Shown here: piece by piece, positions 22,157 to 33,087 of the stretch
Layout: each line of letters begins with the position of its first letter
Position numbering within the stretch: position 1 is the stretch's first letter
Origin: Haliclona indistincta
Lineage: Eukaryota > Porifera > Demospongiae > Haplosclerida > Chalinidae
Assembly (NCBI GenBank): GCA_964017065.1
Contig: OZ024789.1
Coordinates: forward strand, 216,843 to 280,842
Direction: 5' to 3'
DNA: 64,000 nt
The notes under the pieces: generated by a model
The model's input: only the letters and a program-made list of their open reading frames with translations
The model's database searches: none
Told to the model about the DNA's origin: nothing
Position numbers and translations under genes: made by a program

Positions 22157-22735
22157 GGGACTACACGGCGAACTATAGAAACGGCTCGATTTGCGTGCTG
22201 TTTTTTTCTGCCTCACCATCTAGTACTTCACAGCGACCTTACCAACTGCTGGGCGGTCCTAGGGTGGAGCTAGAGGGCCGAGGGACCCAAATGTTTTACG
22301 ACATAGTCTTTCTTTAATTTAAAGGTAGCAACCAGGGTGGGTGGGAGGGGGGAGGGCGGGCAAGCGGAGCGGGTGAACTTTGCCTACCTCTGGCGCCACA
22401 AATGACCTTGCTGCGTTCTTAGCTGACCTCTGTAGCTCAATTCTTGTGCAAACCACGAAACTAATTAAATATTCGCGGCCTTGTGACTGACAGACTGAAC
22501 ACTTTACGCAAAAACGCATGCATACGTTTGCTCACCACGAGCCATTCAGTTCACAAATCCATTTTGGTGGGCGTGGCTTCTCCGCTCATTGAATAAAATT
22601 TTAACTCTTTCTACAGTGTTTGCTCCGCCCACAAGCAGATTTGTGAGTTTCTTTGATGATAACTGTCTTTGACCACGCTTTGTTTGCCCGAAGAAACTGA
22701 AATTTTCGTCATTCTGATGTTCGAAGTGTAGTCCC
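22157..22735. mobile_element. TTAA-flanked TIR element
   Basis: GGGACTACAC at 22157-22166 and its complement at 22726-22735, extended to CGAAC with mismatches. TTAA lies on both sides (22153-22156, 22736-22739). TTAA target sites are typical of piggyBac-type MITEs. Internal sequence is non-coding. Confidence 0.7.
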
Positions 22736-22739
22736 TTAA

Positions 22740-23033
22740 GCTACACATCTATAACAAACATGGATTTGATAAAACCTTAAGCCACAGAATCTGTAGAATG
22801 GAGTCTACTCATACATAACGTGTAAAATAAACACGTAACCAGCTCAGCCCAGGTGATTGTAGGCACGCCAGAGTGAGTCTAGCAGATAAGCGGCAGGAAC
22901 GCGCGTAGCCAGCTAAGCTAAGCTAAGTTTACCCACCACCCATATGAAAACGTTGGGATTGGGATTGTCAAATAATTCGCTACTACGTATGACGTCAAAT
23001 GACATCAGGTAATAGGCGTGTCCCACACATGAA
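22740..23033. other. Spacer upstream of chromo-barrel-like gene
   Basis: No coding or repeat structure recognised; probably promoter and 5' UTR of the gene at 23034. Confidence 0.4.
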
Positions 23034-23810
23034 ATGGAGGCAAGCACTAGTAGTGGCTCGACTAGTCAAGGCGAACCTAGCTCGTCTTCCAGGCGGCTAC
23101 GTTCGAAAAGGACTATAAGGTATTGTGATACTCGCCTACCAAGACCCGAGAAAGTTCGCGCCAAGAGCGACAAGCTTTTTCCAGTGAAAGTAGTTGAAAA
23201 GGAAGGCCAGCGTGTCAAGATCCACTATGTGGGATATTCTATCGATTATGATGAATGGCGCGAAGAGAGTGAATTAGAGTCTATCGCAAGTGATACTAGT
23301 GAGGAAGTAGCGAGTTCAGAAGATACAGCGTGTGAATTCCAATGCTCATTTGAACCGTTTTCTTTACACAACAACTTGAAGGTGAAAATCAAGCAATCTC
23401 TATCCTGTAGCAGAAAAGGTTCACCTCAAGTGAAAATAATTGTGCCGTTCGATGCAATTACTTTTAACGGAGGCCTCGGACTACTAGGAATACAGTCTAA
23501 GAAAGTGCAAGGGGTACAGCATTACGCGATCAAGCGTTATCAGGATTTGAACCCAATACTAGGGAAAAATTGGCATTTCAGGGGGTTGAATGTCAACGCT
23601 GACTACGGTTATGTTGTACTAGAGACAGTGGATTTTTACTTGCGTAAATGTAGGCCATTGGAAGAATATGTACCCAGTCAAGAGCAAGACAGCACTGAAT
23701 CATCACCGTGTATGTCACTTGTTGACACTGGACATAATTTAACTTTTATGTTTGTGTGTGGTTATGGTGTACAAAGCACATTTGGTAAAGATAGGAAAGT
23801 GTTTTACTAA
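23034..23810 (+). CDS. Chromo-barrel/Tudor-knot-like protein
   Basis: Single-exon 258-aa frame. Residues 1-30 are Ser-rich and low complexity. Around residues 45-80 the pattern LFPVKVVEKEGQRVKIHYVG followed by YSIDYDEWREESEL matches the chromo-barrel (MRG/MSL3) or Tudor-knot fold: barrel strands, then the DEW signature that usually reads histone tails. The remaining 170 aa are not recognised; there is an ordered Tyr/Lys-rich region (VQHYAIKRYQDLNP) and a C-terminal VCGYGVQSTFGKD. It converges on the transposase-like gene at 24084, 273 bp away. The two could be cargo and transposase of one element, but no shared terminal repeats were found. It may be a domesticated or element-borne gene. Confidence 0.65.
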   Translation: MEASTSSGSTSQGEPSSSSRRLRSKRTIRYCDTRLPRPEKVRAKSDKLFPVKVVEKEGQRVKIHYVGYSIDYDEWREESELESIASDTSEEVASSEDTACEFQCSFEPFSLHNNLKVKIKQSLSCSRKGSPQVKIIVPFDAITFNGGLGLLGIQSKKVQGVQHYAIKRYQDLNPILGKNWHFRGLNVNADYGYVVLETVDFYLRKCRPLEEYVPSQEQDSTESSPCMSLVDTGHNLTFMFVCGYGVQSTFGKDRKVFY

Positions 23811-24083
23811 GATGATATCGTAATAACATAATTATTAGAAAACACACGGAAATTGACAACACAATTGTAAAATTAAACAGAATACAAATACAACACAATT
23901 TAAACATTAAACATTGTTTTAACACAATACAAGATCAAGAGCTTTTACACAATGTGGTGACTTACAAGTTAATTAATTATGAAAGTCAGGGCTCCTCCAT
24001 CTGATAAACAGGGTAATAGCATAAACAAGTTCGGAGGATTGCTTTAGTCTGTAAGTGGAAGTCTCAACTTGGCAAACAGCTCG

Positions 24084-26390
24084 TCACTCTTGGCATGGAC
24101 TCTCGGATGAGGGAGACATACAAGATTCATTATCTGTGGTTTGAACTTCACAGTCAGGGATTTCATGTGTGCATGAGCGTCTATTGTGACCAGGCTGCTT
24201 ACATAAACTGCATTTTTGTACTTGTTTCGACCTTTGACACCCATCATCTTCGAGCAGCTCAATTCGATTCCTTTTCTCAAGTACTTGCTTCAAAGCTGCT
24301 TCACAGCCCTTGTGATTGGTGGCACGTTGATAGTGCTTGGTAGTTAGGTCATTAAGTTTTTCAAGCCCTTGCTGAGAAAAGATTACAACATTTCCATACA
24401 GTCGCAAAAACTCATGCAGATGCTGAGCGAATGCATGGATATAAGGAGTAACATCTTTCGTTTGATAGACGGAAATAAAAAGCCTCACCCAATTCTTGGA
24501 GGAAATCTCAAAGTTATCGGCATCGCAATCGCTTCTACTGAGAGATCTGATTAGCTCATAGAAATCATCCCATAATTTCTGAATATGTTGCTTTTGTCGA
24601 AGTGAAGGAAAAAGGGTGGGAACGTTAATTTTTTCAAACAGTGTTCTCTTCTCTGGACCAGTCAAGTCACGCCATATCAGTTTTTTCCCTTCTTTTTCTA
24701 CAATCCATTGAAAGCGAATCTTACATACATCATTTAAAAACACCTGGTATGCTTTCATGTTTGTTGTATTGCCTAACTTGGCTTGATCAAAGTTGGTGGC
24801 TTTATCGATCCCATCTAAAATTCTTAAGTCACGAATGAGCAGGTTGATTAGAACATCGGCAATTCTTAAAAAGAGATGAAGAGAATCAATAATAACTCTT
24901 TGTATAGGGACGAAAGGAAAAATAGGTGGGTGACAACAGTTGAACCGCTTCTTGCTAGTCTTGCCAAGTTTGCATTTATCTTTGATTTCCTCAACAGTTC
25001 GAGCACCTTTTGATTGATCCTGAATAGACCAGGTAAGGGACATATCCCACCTCTGATTCTTAGGGCATTTGCACCATACACAAGCATGTTCAGCATTGGC
25101 GGCTTCTACTCCGCAAACTGCTGCTAAGAACTTCAAGTCACCACCAAGAAAGAACTGAATTGTGTAGACTTTGTCTCTAATGGTAAGTACCTCTAAATCT
25201 TTAGCCTCCGCAATGATGTCCTCTAATCCATCCTTCAGCTCTTCATACTTCTCTGACACTCTTAAAATAGCCAAACTGTGGTTTCCAAACGCAGAACAAG
25301 TTTTATGTTGACCTTCTTCTAGCATCGTAAAGCTGACATTCACAACAGACAAATTTCGAGCAATTTGGGTTCCATCTCCTGTCAATTTTATTCGAATCGT
25401 GCTTGGAACATCTCCAGATTTGTCAATGAGGTAAGTCAGACGGACAATAATACGCTCACGCAGGCTCTGTTGAACTCCTACCGTTCCATTTGGAGTGCTG
25501 TAGATATTGAAACTATCATTTAGCTTTTTAGTAACTGATTTAATTTGACTGGAGCTTGGAAGACTTGACACCATGCTCAACTCATGAAATGCTTCATTCG
25601 AAACAGAAAACTTGTCCTTTATATAAAGAACGGAACGTGCGGAATTACTTTTGGTAGAGTTTGTATGCATATCGATGGGAGAATATGTTCCAGAACCCAA
25701 GTCAACAACTTCACGTGTACCCGTATCAATAATCTCTAGTTCGACAGAGCGTGCCTTAAAGCCTTCATCTTCGCAGACTGATAGTGCTCCTTGGATACTA
25801 CCAACTAGACTTTTCCGTTTGTTGTACCGTTGTTGTCTAGTGTATTGACTCCAAGGTTTTGAAGAAGATCCTCGACTGTTTGCTTTCCGGCCAGTCGATA
25901 GTCTTGCAATTCTTTTTGCTTGTTTTTTTGTTGTGCTCAGAACAGTTCTCATTTCTGATTCAAGTTTTCTTCTCTTCTCAGTTTCTTCTTTAAGTTGAAT
26001 CTCTGTACTCCGCCTCCTTTTGAGTAGTTGTCTGTTGACTTCTACGCTACTAACTTCAAAGCTCCACACACCATCTTTCCATTGCGATAATTGCTGCTCA
26101 CGTTGCTTGCCCCCTTGCTTTGAGTATCGTTTACCCATGCGCCATAACTTGGCTTTGAATGATGATCGGATGCAATCAGTAATATCAAGTGGAATAGCAT
26201 AGTGGTTAAACACTTTTGTTATCACTCTTTCGTGTGCTAGTTGTACTGGAGTATAAGAAGTGGAATTGGCAACGTTTGCTTCTGGGTCTTTAGAGAGATC
26301 AAAATTAGGTGTACCGGTTTTTCCAGGCTGAGATATACTCCACAGATAGTAGCTGAGGAAAACAAGGAGAAAGAATAAGTGACAGTACAC
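24084..26390 (-). CDS. DDE-type transposase-like protein with CCHC knuckle
   Basis: Open frame of 768 codons, essentially intact. Order: coiled, Lys/Arg-rich region (about 118-170); candidate catalytic Asp339 in KLTGDGTQ; paired Cys (CVWCKC, 437-442); candidate Asp502 in VIIDSLHLFLRI; candidate Glu677 in QQGLEKLND; and C-terminal zinc knuckle CSLCKQPGHNRRSC (727-740). The GDG...C-x2-C...IDxLH...E layout resembles the RNase H-fold cores of RAG1/Transib-type recombinases; that relationship is my inference from spacing only. The first 15 codons are suspect: a good acceptor (TTTTCCTCAG) near 26352 suggests the true N-terminus comes from an upstream exon. No terminal inverted repeats were located. 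Confidence 0.6.
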   Translation of the reverse strand: MYCHLFFLLVFLSYYLWSISQPGKTGTPNFDLSKDPEANVANSTSYTPVQLAHERVITKVFNHYAIPLDITDCIRSSFKAKLWRMGKRYSKQGGKQREQQLSQWKDGVWSFEVSSVEVNRQLLKRRRSTEIQLKEETEKRRKLESEMRTVLSTTKKQAKRIARLSTGRKANSRGSSSKPWSQYTRQQRYNKRKSLVGSIQGALSVCEDEGFKARSVELEIIDTGTREVVDLGSGTYSPIDMHTNSTKSNSARSVLYIKDKFSVSNEAFHELSMVSSLPSSSQIKSVTKKLNDSFNIYSTPNGTVGVQQSLRERIIVRLTYLIDKSGDVPSTIRIKLTGDGTQIARNLSVVNVSFTMLEEGQHKTCSAFGNHSLAILRVSEKYEELKDGLEDIIAEAKDLEVLTIRDKVYTIQFFLGGDLKFLAAVCGVEAANAEHACVWCKCPKNQRWDMSLTWSIQDQSKGARTVEEIKDKCKLGKTSKKRFNCCHPPIFPFVPIQRVIIDSLHLFLRIADVLINLLIRDLRILDGIDKATNFDQAKLGNTTNMKAYQVFLNDVCKIRFQWIVEKEGKKLIWRDLTGPEKRTLFEKINVPTLFPSLRQKQHIQKLWDDFYELIRSLSRSDCDADNFEISSKNWVRLFISVYQTKDVTPYIHAFAQHLHEFLRLYGNVVIFSQQGLEKLNDLTTKHYQRATNHKGCEAALKQVLEKRNRIELLEDDGCQRSKQVQKCSLCKQPGHNRRSCTHEIPDCEVQTTDNESCMSPSSESPCQE

Positions 26391-27245
26391 ATCGTGCTTG
26401 GATAATACAATGTAGACGTACGCCTGCGTACCAACCTATGGGACACACTATGATGCATAGCTCTGATCTAGCTATAGCAATCAATCTAGCTAGAATATAA
26501 AGACTTACTCGCTAATGGGATAAGTCTGTGCCATAGTACGAGCAGTTCTACTGGTAGCACGTGGACATGTTAGGTACCAAACGACAGCTAAGAGTGTGTT
26601 CTAATCGACGCCGCCCGTACTGAAGGGAAATTCCCTTTTGATTAGCAGCTACCGAGGTTTTAACAAGACTAAATTGTTTGTTTGCGGTCATGTAATATAC
26701 TAAAACACGGGCGCTTGTATAGACCTATGCAAGAAAACACGGTAAGTACGAGCATATATCGATACTTCTAAGCCATAATATGCTTATCAAACGAAAGCTG
26801 AAGCTTTGGGCATCTTGAATCCATCCATACTATCTCGATAGAAGTAAACAGTAAGTTAAAAATTAAAGAAATATTTATTTATCAGTACAAGTCATAAATG
26901 CAACTAATGTTAAATTTATTATCACACAATACGTGACGTGAATGTTGTAATGTATGGCATTTTTGACAAACGTTTTGATATGCTTCTCAAGAGGAGTCTC
27001 ACACGAGTATGGTGATGATGTGAACCTAGCAGTATAAAGATGGAAACATACTTGCCAGGATACCTGTGCACTAAGCAAGTTCTGGGCGGGTATCTTCTGA
27101 AGCCTGGCCAGGCATCTTGCAGGAGCATCCAGCTATGATCACAACAGGAGGTGTAGACATAATGCTCATCACATGGACCTCCTATTGTATATGACCACAG
27201 CCAGTGAACCTTCCTTCCTCAGTGCAAGACCATGCAGGTACCCGT
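26391..27245. other. Intergenic, no gene seen
   Basis: May hold the 5' exon of the transposase-like gene near 26420-26458 (ATG followed by GTACGT donor). The rest is unremarkable AT-rich DNA. Confidence 0.4.
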
Positions 27246-27248
27246 TTT

Positions 27249-27464
27249 TACAGTTGTCTCGTGGGTCAGATATCCCGTGGGGGTATCTGACCCACGAGAC
27301 AACTGGGGGGGGTATCGAGTTAGATATCCCGGGGGAGTATCTAACTCGGCTACTGATAAACATAGCATGAGTTATGCAGTGAAATGTCTGCGAGGACGCC
27401 ACAAAATCACGCCTAGTTTAGACCTTTTTGCCTGTAAGTCACGCTATGTTTATCAGTAGCCGAG
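27249..27464. repeat. Three consecutive hairpins
   Basis: Hairpin 1: arms of 22 bp starting CAGTTGTCTCGTGGGTCAGA with a short loop (27249-27305). Hairpin 2: GAGTTAGATA/TATCTAACTC (about 27316-27347). Hairpin 3: 23-bp perfect arms ACTCGGCTACTGATAAACAT (27343 and 27464 ends) around about 75 bp. Hairpins 1 and 2 share a TATCCCG-GGGG-TATC core. Confidence 0.85.
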
Positions 27465-27624
27465 TAAACAGGCTCGGGCCCTCGAGGAGCTCCTGGAGCA
27501 CTACTAGATACTACTTTCGCTAGCAGCCATCGAGCCGTTTGTTGGCGCAAGGAAATGCATTTTAGTCGCATTCGTTTTGCCCGCTACCAGACGGCGCGTT
27601 CGATCTGCTGCTTGCTTACTAACC

Positions 27625-27990
27625 CTCGGCGCATGCATGCGCGAGGGTTACGGTACTTGCCTGATCGCATTCTGTCCATCGAGCTACAGAGAACAGCGAT
27701 CACTTCTACGCGTCGACTAAGGCAAGACAGACTAAGCACGATCAGAGCTTGCAATTTGACTCGTGGATTTTGCGAAAATGCTTTCGTTCGCGAGTTACGA
27801 CTGGCTCACCTTGACGGCCGTCTCGGACCTCTCTGAGGACAAAAACGCTCATGGTTGGCTGTCTAGGTACTCTTACAGTCGATTTGAACTGTAGCACAGC
27901 TCTGGGATGCATAGATACTTCAAGAAAAGGTTGTCAGCTTACTGCGCACGTGTACGTATTCGGTTGTAGTCACGCCCACCTAACGCACCT
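27625..27990 (+). repeat. Diverged outlying unit of the ~500-bp array family
   Basis: Begins AACCCTCGGCGCATGCATGC and runs through the same landmarks as the array at 34.7-40.5 kb (CATCGAGCTACAGAGA, GACTCGTGGATTTTGC, GTTCACG-like segment) but with many substitutions. Confidence 0.8.
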
Positions 27991-27999
27991 TGACAGACC

Positions 28000-28680
28000 A
28001 TTTAATCCAACATACTAATTTATGGAGTTTGCAGCTATGCAGGCTGACACTACAATGTGAATGGCATGCCCGCCGAGGGTTTGTGAAATCTTTTCATTTT
28101 ACTTTTGGAGAACAGCTGACTTTGGCGCATCGAATGATGGTCTGCACAACGTTATAGCATGCTTCCTTTTGCTGCTACTGATGTTTATATTCTGTGAACA
28201 TTAATTAGCTTAGACTGGTAAACGTCACCTTAACACTTTAATTAATAAATTATCTTGCTGAAATTTTAACCTCATAAATGCTGACCACTTCTCTCGTGAA
28301 TATCTCGTGTGTCTTTTGTGCTACTTGTCTCAAATTTGCGTCCTTTTATGCCAGTAAAGTAGCCGCAATTGCTCACACTCAAGTCGGTCGATATGCCCCT
28401 CCCACTTCGGAAGTGAAGCCAATAAAGTGCAACGACCTAGTCAAATTTTGCTCAAAGTTAGTACTTTGGGGCTAGCTACTGAAAGTACATACAAATAGCA
28501 GTGGTTTTGGTGAGTGCAAAATGTAGCCCAGATCATAGAGAATGCGCAAAAATGTGTTTTCCGAGGACCCCGAAGCCATAAAATGTCCAAATTTTCTTGG
28601 CTGCCGTTTTGTTTTAGGCGTCATTGGGCTTAACGGGTTAAGACAGGAGAAGAGACATTTTGTGCTTTTTCACACATTAA
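28000..28680. repeat. Old dispersed repeat, related to 43.1 and 46.2 kb
   Basis: Segment around 28390-28640 (CCTCCCACTTCGGAAGTGAA, then GAAGCCATAAAATG and GGCGTCATTGGGCTTAACGG) is a diverged copy of the repeat seen at 43070-43650 (inverted) and 45500-46615. Confidence 0.6.
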
Positions 28681-28688
28681 ACAAACTA

Positions 28689-30660
28689 AAGTAAAGTAAA
28701 AAAGTTTTAATAAAAAAAACTAAAAAGTGTAGGGATGACGCTTGCAAAAGTAAAGGAACAAGATGGGATGATGCTTGCAAAAGTAAAGGAACAAGATGGG
28801 ATGACGCTTGCAAAAGTAAAGGAACAAGATGGGATGACGCTTGCAAAAGTAAAGGAACAAGATGGGATGATGCTTGCAAAAGTGAAGTATGTAAAAGTCC
28901 CAAGTATCCCTACATCAGCGGCTTGCTGCGATGGCGTGTAACTGACAAATGCGGAATCCTCTTCCTATACCTTTTACAACCGTCAATTACTTAATCGGAC
29001 TGTGTGACAGTGTCTTCCAAACCACAGATACCTCTAGTTATTCACAACTGTCAACTACTTCATCGGACTGCGTCCTCCAAACACAGATACCTCTAGTTGT
29101 TTACAACCGTCAATTACTTCATCGGACTGCGTCCTCCTTCAAGCCGCTGATGTAGGGATACTTGGGACTTTTACATACTTCACTTTTGCAAGCATCATCC
29201 CATCTTGTTCCTTTACTTTTGCAAGCGTCATCCCATCTTGTTCCTTTACTTTTGCAAGCGTCATCCCATCTTGTTCCTTTACTTTTGCAAGCATCATCCC
29301 ATCTTGTTCCTTTACTTTTGCAAGCGTCATCCCTACACTTTTTAGTTTTTTTTATTAAAACTTTTTTACTTTACTTGTTCCTGTTACTTTTTTTATCACT
29401 ATCAGTTTGAACTTATTAGCTGTATTCTAGCTATGCTAGCTCTTATTTCATTTGTACAACTCTGTGAGCAGCAGATACTAGTCTAGTAGATCAGAAGGTT
29501 AATAGCCTCTAGACAGAGAGTCAAGGAACATGGAATGTTATTATCGGCAATCACAAGAATAATGAAAAGGTTTAAATTAGTTAGAGAGGTTGAGAGTATG
29601 AGTTGACAACATGATATTTCTTAGAACTGTGATGGATGAAGAAAGACTAACACTAACAACTCAGTGTATGATGCCATGGCTAGCCTGAGGCCGTAGACTA
29701 GTCCCAGGCTTGCATGTTGATGTTGATATCACGATCACAGAGGCTTCTAGCTTGTTACAATGTCCAGTTGTCAACAGCACAGGGTCCTATGGGTATAGCC
29801 TACGCCGGGTAGTGTAAGAAACTAGTAGCCTATGCCCCAGGCTGAGATCGGGTAGCCACCGTCGTCCGGTTCGCGCCTGCCGTGGGTCATGATGTCAGCA
29901 TAGACAGATCAGTGCTACCCAGGGTATAGTATACTGCTTGTTCATACCTCTAGGCTCTACCTTGCGCGCTGAAGCGCCCAGAGCAGAGAGAAAGCGACAA
30001 CCGAGTTCAGTTTCAAAACTGATGTGGGCGGAGTCAATGATCAGCAGCGACAAGAGGGTTAATTAATGGAATCGCTCTAACTGTCCAAAACGGTCCAAAA
30101 CCCATGTTTTTCAAGGATTATTCGTTTCTTGTAGTGTTTGATGCCTATCTAAGAAGTAAGTGCACTACCCCAGATGCATACACATGCGATGGTGCGGGTT
30201 TGGTAGTGATTCGTTCACTCAGGACAGCGCTAGGCTTACTGAAAGAAGAAGAAGAAGAAGAAGAAGAAGAAGAAAGAAGATGAACAATTCGCGTGGGCGG
30301 CGATTTTATTTTACCACCTTAGAAACGTCTGCCAGCTTCGCCAAAGATATTTTCTTGCTCAGAACAATCGTCTGATCAATCCTAGATGTCTGGAATCTCG
30401 AGAAACGCTAAAACAGCGAAGATCTGCAACGGCTCTCTGTGAGTCGCCATCTTGATTTTCGTCGTCAAGCAAGCAGTCCCGGCGACTTTCATAGACTTCC
30501 TGCAAGCGCTCGCACTTCAGATTCCCTCATAGATAGTTAAAATGCAGTAGAAATGTATAACAGTAGAGATATGTGCGAAAACTCATTTTCACACATGAGT
30601 AGCCGCCATCTTAGTTCGAGGTCATCCCTACATATCATTGCCGATCGGCAATGATAATAA
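28689..30660. mobile_element. Foldback element with 33-bp sub-repeats, copy 1, plus co-duplicated flank
   Basis: Arms 28689-28927 and about 29142-29376 are inverted repeats. Each holds 4-5 tandem 33-bp units (GATGGGATGACGCTTGCAAA) and an A/T-rich end (AAGTAAAGTAAAAAAGTTTT). The centre has repeats containing CATCGGACTGCGTCCTCC. Sequence to the right (29377-30660), including a (GAA)n tract at 30244-30277 and ending near a TCATTGCCGATCGGCAATGA palindrome, is also shared with 47080-48912, so the mobile or duplicated unit is larger than the foldback itself. Tandem repeats inside the arms resemble FB-type transposons. The 11-residue repeat readable on one strand (MLAKVKEQDGM) is probably not a protein. 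Confidence 0.8.
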
Positions 30661-31330
30661 TAGACATTGCCATAGCTATTTCTGGCATCAATTTCATCAA
30701 AGTGGGCTCCACTGTGCAAGTTGCAAAAAGATGAGGTTCTCTCAGTCGCTGCTGTATAAGGTGTATTTCCATTGACCGCCCTATGCATGTACAGGTAGCT
30801 GATTACGTATATAATTTATGTGGTCAGAATTGATGCATGCTTGCAGTAGCTAATTTGAGGCATCAGCACCTATGCATGGTGCTTTCATCTATCAGCAAAT
30901 GAGCCAAATGAGAGAGACACCTCTTCCACCATAAATCACGGTCATCATTGCGAAGTGGCAATGATAATAATGCTAAATAAATATATAAATAGACAGCACA
31001 TCTGAGGAGCTACGCAATTTGGAAGCCGGAGAAAGCTTAGCAATTAATGACGTGAGAGCTTCTATATCATGATGACCAGATTGGATGTGTTGTCCAACTG
31101 CTTTAGACCATAGCAACAGCTAACAGAAATGACACAGACCATGAGCTAAGACAAGTGAGCGCTATAAAAGTAAACTCTGCAAAAAATCAGAATCTGAGCC
31201 GTGTGGCAGAATTCCCATTATGAAATCACAGTAGTGGTGGGATACTATAGTGCCACATGCAACTATCAATGGTTAACATTGCTTCACTGTGGTCTAATAA
31301 TGTATTAAACACATCTTTTTTATGGCGTGC
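30661..31330. other. Spacer, no gene seen
   Basis: AT-rich; contains GGCAATGATAATAAT twice (30647 and 30957). No coding support. Confidence 0.4.
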
Positions 31331-31334
31331 TTAC

Positions 31335-32313
31335 CTACAATTCCGTCATTTATCCTACAGTCGATGCTCAACAGCGCTTTTACGAGAGCTTGTTTAGTAC
31401 ACTCTCCTCCTTTCCCATCCAGCCAAGTTGCCAGCATATCTAACATGCAGTTTTGCGATTCACGGTTTTCCTTCTTAATTTTCGCCAGTATTAAGTCATC
31501 CAGTCCAAGCTGTTGTCCTAGCTCGAACCATTGATACACAGTGCTTCTCAGGACAGTATGCAGTATAGCAAAATGAGAGTTGATATCTACAATGATACAA
31601 AATATTGAAAACCTCACAATTGTTGATCCTAACTCACCTAGTGGACCATCATCAGGTAGATCAGACAGGTCAACACTGCGTACTGGTGGAGTGGGAGGAG
31701 TCTGACTAACTGAACCTGAGCATACAATAACAATAATACTACAGTGAAACCTGGCCAATCTAGTCACTCTTGGGCCAAGTTAAAATGGCCGGATTAGACA
31801 GGTGGCTGCAAGTAATACTTAACACCTAATGAAGAAATAACTCTATCAGAAACTGGCTCCGTGTTTGTTATAATACAAATCCCATTATAGGCACCTCAAT
31901 TCATTGTCTATTCATTATTGCTAACAATTATGTATAAACTTACCTACAAAGTTAATTTTCGACATTGCTTTTAAGAGAGCTTGTTTAGTACAACCTTCTT
32001 CCGGCCCACGCAGCCATAATGCCAGCATCTCTCTCATGCACTCTTCAACCTCTTTGTAATCTTTTTCAATTACCATCAGACTATAGTAATCCAGTCCGAG
32101 ATTTATTCCTAGGTTGAACCATTGAGACGACTGTATAGTGCTTCTCAGGACTTTAAGCAGTAGAAGAAGATGAGGATGAACGTCTACAATGATACAAAAT
32201 ATTGAAAACCTCACAATTGTTGATCTAACTCACCTAGTGGACCATCATCAGGTATATCAGACATGTCCACACTGGGTACTGGAGAATCAGAATGAGTGGG
32301 AGGAGTTTGACTA
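31335..32313 (-). CDS. Tandem Death-domain exons (gene fragment)
   Basis: Four exons in order on the minus strand: linker about 32234-32313, Death 31944-32183, linker 31638-31715, Death 31335-31586. The linkers encode a Thr/Pro-rich stretch ending DLSDLPDDGPLG. The Death exons encode the helix pattern WFELGQQLGLDDLILAKI, MLDMLATWLDGKGGECTKQA and ALLSIDCRIND, as in ankyrin/NLR-type adaptor Death domains. Every well-defined boundary is phase 1 (Gly or Asp split after the first base), so exons are interchangeable. No start codon or terminal exon is seen on either side, and the outer linker has a poor acceptor. It could be the middle of a larger gene or a relic. Related exons lie at 43999 and 59429. 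Confidence 0.6.
31743..31805. mobile_element. Pogo-like MITE remnant
   Basis: CAGTGAAACCTGGCCAATCT beside the linker exon matches the left end of the element at 59548, which sits beside a paralogous linker exon, so the insertion predates the exon duplication. Confidence 0.5.
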
Positions 32314-32702
32314 CTGCATAACTATTCATTACCAGAAAAGGAGGACATGACGCGGAATTCAGTTCACGCGTGTTTTACGAATAATTGCACTGCGTATCAC
32401 GATAAAGCACTGACGAGCGCGGGATTTCCATAGTAACAAGAAATGGCGGCGAGCACGAGGACTACAGCTAGCCAGAACTACTCTTCTCCTGAGGCAGTTG
32501 ACGGATTATAAGGCGGTCTGAGCAGCTAATCTATACCCAGGACCACCGTCAGCTCCGTCGCCTATACATCAGAGCTTGGTTTCGGTACTGTAGCGGGTGG
32601 TATGACCGTATGAAACCGAGCGACTGTTCCAAACAAGAATATGGAAGGTTAGCACGGTAGTACACACTATAGCACCCACGAAATTTAGCCTACGGTACAG
32701 GT

Positions 32703-33087
32703 ATGGGCTTCAGATACTCATGTATAGCTGCAGCAATGCTGCTAGTAGTGATGTGTGATAATTATAAAGTCTATGGTGTCTTTTGGCAGAGCAATTGTTG
32801 TTGCATCTCGTCCCGGGAGGGCTATTGTAAAGAGGAGTCCTGCTGGATAGTGGATAGAGAGTCCTGCTGGATAGAGACATCACTCATTCTGCTAAACAGT
32901 ATGTTTAATAAGATTCTCATAAACAGTGTGTGCTGTGACTGGTGTTTTCCCCCTCACAGATCTGTCGCCTGTTTGTATTGTCTTATCTTATTGTACTGTT
33001 TTAAACTGCTCAATCATACTTGACTATCACTGCGTAGATAGAACAATACTAGCATGTATTCAAGTCTTTTCAAGAACAAAAGTTTAG
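32703..33087 (+). CDS. Possible small secreted Cys-rich protein
   Basis: Not recognised. Two exons, 32703-32898 and 32960-33087, join in phase 1 (donor GTATGT, acceptor CTCACAG) to 107 aa ending in TAG. The N-terminus looks like a signal peptide (MGFRYSCIAAAMLLVVMC) and is followed by clustered cysteines (SNCCCISSREGYCKEESCW) with a short internal repeat ESCWI. Exon 2 adds further Cys. No homology basis; the splice sites and signal peptide are the only support. Confidence 0.35.

Noticed and set aside
28735..29330. Repeat-protein gene of 11-residue MLAKVKEQDG units
   Set aside because: The frames are just the 33-bp DNA repeats of foldback arms read in one phase; the opposite strand and the other arm are equally open, and there is no start context or splicing.
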